A DNA stretch of 64,000 bases, taken from contig NZ_CADFGE010000010.1 of NCBI RefSeq assembly GCF_902833645.1, positions 186,001-250,000 on the forward strand, in the 5' to 3' direction. The position numbers and the translations under genes were made by a program. This document shows, one piece after another, positions 62,874 to 64,000 of the stretch. The stretch comes from Paraburkholderia fungorum (GTDB lineage Bacteria > Pseudomonadota > Gammaproteobacteria > Burkholderiales > Burkholderiaceae). Each line of letters starts with the position of its first letter. The first letter of the stretch is position 1. A model generated the notes under the pieces. The model did no database searches. It was given only the letters and a program-made list of their open reading frames with translations, and had not been told where the DNA came from.

Positions 62874-63001
62874 CCTGTTTTTGCAGCTTCCGACCTAGGG
62901 GTTTCCATTAGAACTGAATGCTGGCGCCACGCATGCCACATCCGTCAGCGTTTCGAGCGCTGGGTATGGCGCGCCGGACCCGCTCACCTTGCGGGATAAC
63001 T

Positions 63002-63011
63002 TGTATATACA
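63002..63011. promoter_or_regulatory. HutC operator 3, distal
   Basis: This is a second perfect TGTATATACA, preceded by T as in TTGTATATACA, 139 bp centre to centre from operator 2 and about 270 bp before the epimerase gene. It could support a repression loop with operators 1 and 2 or act on a rightward promoter. The 470-bp gap that holds all three sites has no other recognised feature apart from the palindrome at 63161. Confidence 0.6.
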
Positions 63012-63160
63012 CATTCAAAATAGACAGCGGCAAGCGACCAAAAAAGATTCGCCCCGGCGGCCGGCGCAGCCGGGCCTGCCCACGCGCGCGTCACTGAGTT
63101 ATAGGAGAGCCCGTTGCCGGCGCAAGAAAGCCCGCGCACCCACACCGGAAGCCTTTATTG

Positions 63161-63175
63161 TTGATTTAAAATCAA
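63161..63175. promoter_or_regulatory. AT-rich palindrome upstream of the epimerase gene
   Basis: TTGATTTAAAATCAA is a near-perfect 15-bp palindrome, followed 4 bp later by another TTGATT half-site. It lies about 107 bp before the start of the downstream gene and looks like an operator of an unidentified regulator. Confidence 0.35.
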
Positions 63176-63281
63176 GATTGATTTGAGACTAATACGCTTT
63201 TTGCGAGAATCAAGACGGCGGATACTGCGTGCATTGCATCGTGTTTCCAGTGTTTCCGGTATTTCCATTAAGGAGAACGTC

Positions 63282-64000
63282 TTGAAGATTTTCGTTACTG
63301 GCGCAAGCGGCTTTATCGGCGGTTCGATCGCGGCGCACCTCGTGCGTGCAGGCCATCAAGTACGCGGTTTGATCCGCAAGCCCGAACACAGCGCCGAACT
63401 ACAACGCCTCGGCATCGAACCCGTGATCGGCACGCTCGACGACCGCGAATTGCTGATCGCCGAAGCACAAGCCGCCGACGCGGTCATCAACGCCGCGAGC
63501 AGCGACCACGAGGGCGCGGTGAAAGCGCTGATCGAGGGCCTCGCCGGTTCCGGCAAACCGTTTCTGCATACGAGCGGCTCGAGCATCGTGGGCGATGCGT
63601 CGGGTGGAGAGGCCGGTGAGGCGCGCATCTATCACGAGGACGCCCTGCCCCAGCCGACGGCGGATAAAGCGGCACGCGTCGCCATCGATCAACTCGTGCT
63701 CGCGGCCGCACAGCAAAACATTCGCTCGGCGGTGCTGTGCAACACGCTGATTTACGGCCATGGGGCGGTGCCTGGCAGTGCTAGCGTGCAGTTGCCTCGG
63801 CTCGTGCGTCAGGCGCAAAAGAGCGGCGTGGTGCGGCATGTGGGCAGCGGCGGCAACATCTGGTCGAACGTGCATATCGACGACGTCGCCGAACTCTATC
63901 GCCTCGCATTGGAAAAGACGCCGGCTGGCACCTTCTATTTCGTCGAGAGCGGCGAAGCGTCGTTCCGCGACATGAGTACGGCCATCGCTCACGTGATGAA
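63282..64000 (+). CDS. NAD-dependent epimerase/dehydratase-like protein, N-terminal part
   Basis: The gene starts with TTG at 63282, 6 bp after a perfect AAGGAG site, and runs off the window after 239 residues. KIFVTGASGFIGGSIAAHLVRAGHQVRGLIRKP holds the GxxGxxG motif of the extended short-chain dehydrogenase fold. DAVINAASSDHEG and FLHTSGSSIVGDAS follow, and VHIDDVAELYRLALEK is the usual C-terminal-half motif. The catalytic Tyr-x-x-x-Lys of classical members is not obvious, so it may be an atypical member. Substrate is unknown. Confidence 0.85.
   Translation, partial: MKIFVTGASGFIGGSIAAHLVRAGHQVRGLIRKPEHSAELQRLGIEPVIGTLDDRELLIAEAQAADAVINAASSDHEGAVKALIEGLAGSGKPFLHTSGSSIVGDASGGEAGEARIYHEDALPQPTADKAARVAIDQLVLAAAQQNIRSAVLCNTLIYGHGAVPGSASVQLPRLVRQAQKSGVVRHVGSGGNIWSNVHIDDVAELYRLALEKTPAGTFYFVESGEASFRDMSTAIAHVM

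Overview
The window reads as chromosomal DNA of a Burkholderiaceae bacterium, most likely Paraburkholderia. I base this on the high GC content, the codon use, and the gene sets: a Pseudomonas-type aruCFGDBE arginine-succinylation operon beside aotQMP-argR, a hutHCUDIFG histidine operon, several EAL/HDOD signalling proteins and a family of long intergenic inverted-repeat elements. No rRNA, tRNA, CRISPR array, prophage or complete insertion sequence was seen.

Layout. 0-4 kb: the end of one RND efflux permease and a complete second one (MdtB/MdtC type). 4.1-5.0 kb: repeat element A. 5-6.2 kb: a small membrane protein and an exported peroxiredoxin. 6.3-12.8 kb: a signalling cluster of two EAL-HDOD proteins, one PAS-GGDEF-EAL protein and one HDOD-GAF protein. 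13.1-13.9 kb: acetoacetate decarboxylase. 14.0-27.5 kb: an arginine/ornithine island with a binding protein, the aru (ast) operon, the AraC-type regulator ArgR and the ABC transporter aotQMP, interrupted by a LysR/glutathione S-transferase pair. 27.8-28.6 kb: repeat element B. 28.6-30.2 kb: a patatin-like phospholipase and a SmpA/OmlA-type lipoprotein. 30.3-30.6 kb: a gene-free stretch with strong RNA secondary structure and a minus-strand terminator. 30.7-39.3 kb: an organosulfur cluster with an SfnB/DszC-like flavoprotein, two sulfonate-type binding proteins (one broken by a frameshift), a LysR regulator, a four-domain rhodanese, cysteine dioxygenase, a class II aldolase and an SsuD-like monooxygenase. 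39.45-40.28 kb: repeat element C. 40.4-42.7 kb: a luciferase-like oxidoreductase and an exported alpha/beta hydrolase. 43.1-46.0 kb: glgC and glgA, with a sigma-54-type promoter upstream. 46.2-54.1 kb: pdxY, an acidic small protein, a branched-chain amino acid binding protein, an AraC regulator coupled to a DUF3857/transglutaminase protein, an HTH protein and a 44-residue His-rich exported peptide. 54.5-62.8 kb: the hut operon with recognisable HutC operators. 63.3 kb to the end: the start of an NAD-dependent epimerase.

How the parts fit. Arginine and histidine degradation are both complete enough to feed glutamate, and each carries its own regulator (ArgR, HutC). Histidine goes through the HutF-HutG formylglutamate route. 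The sulfur cluster pairs oxygenases with thiol/sulfane enzymes but has binding proteins without ABC permease or ATPase genes. The most unusual feature is the family of three composite inverted-repeat elements (A, B, C). They share arms and 15-bp hairpins, differ in core and orientation, and code for nothing convincing.
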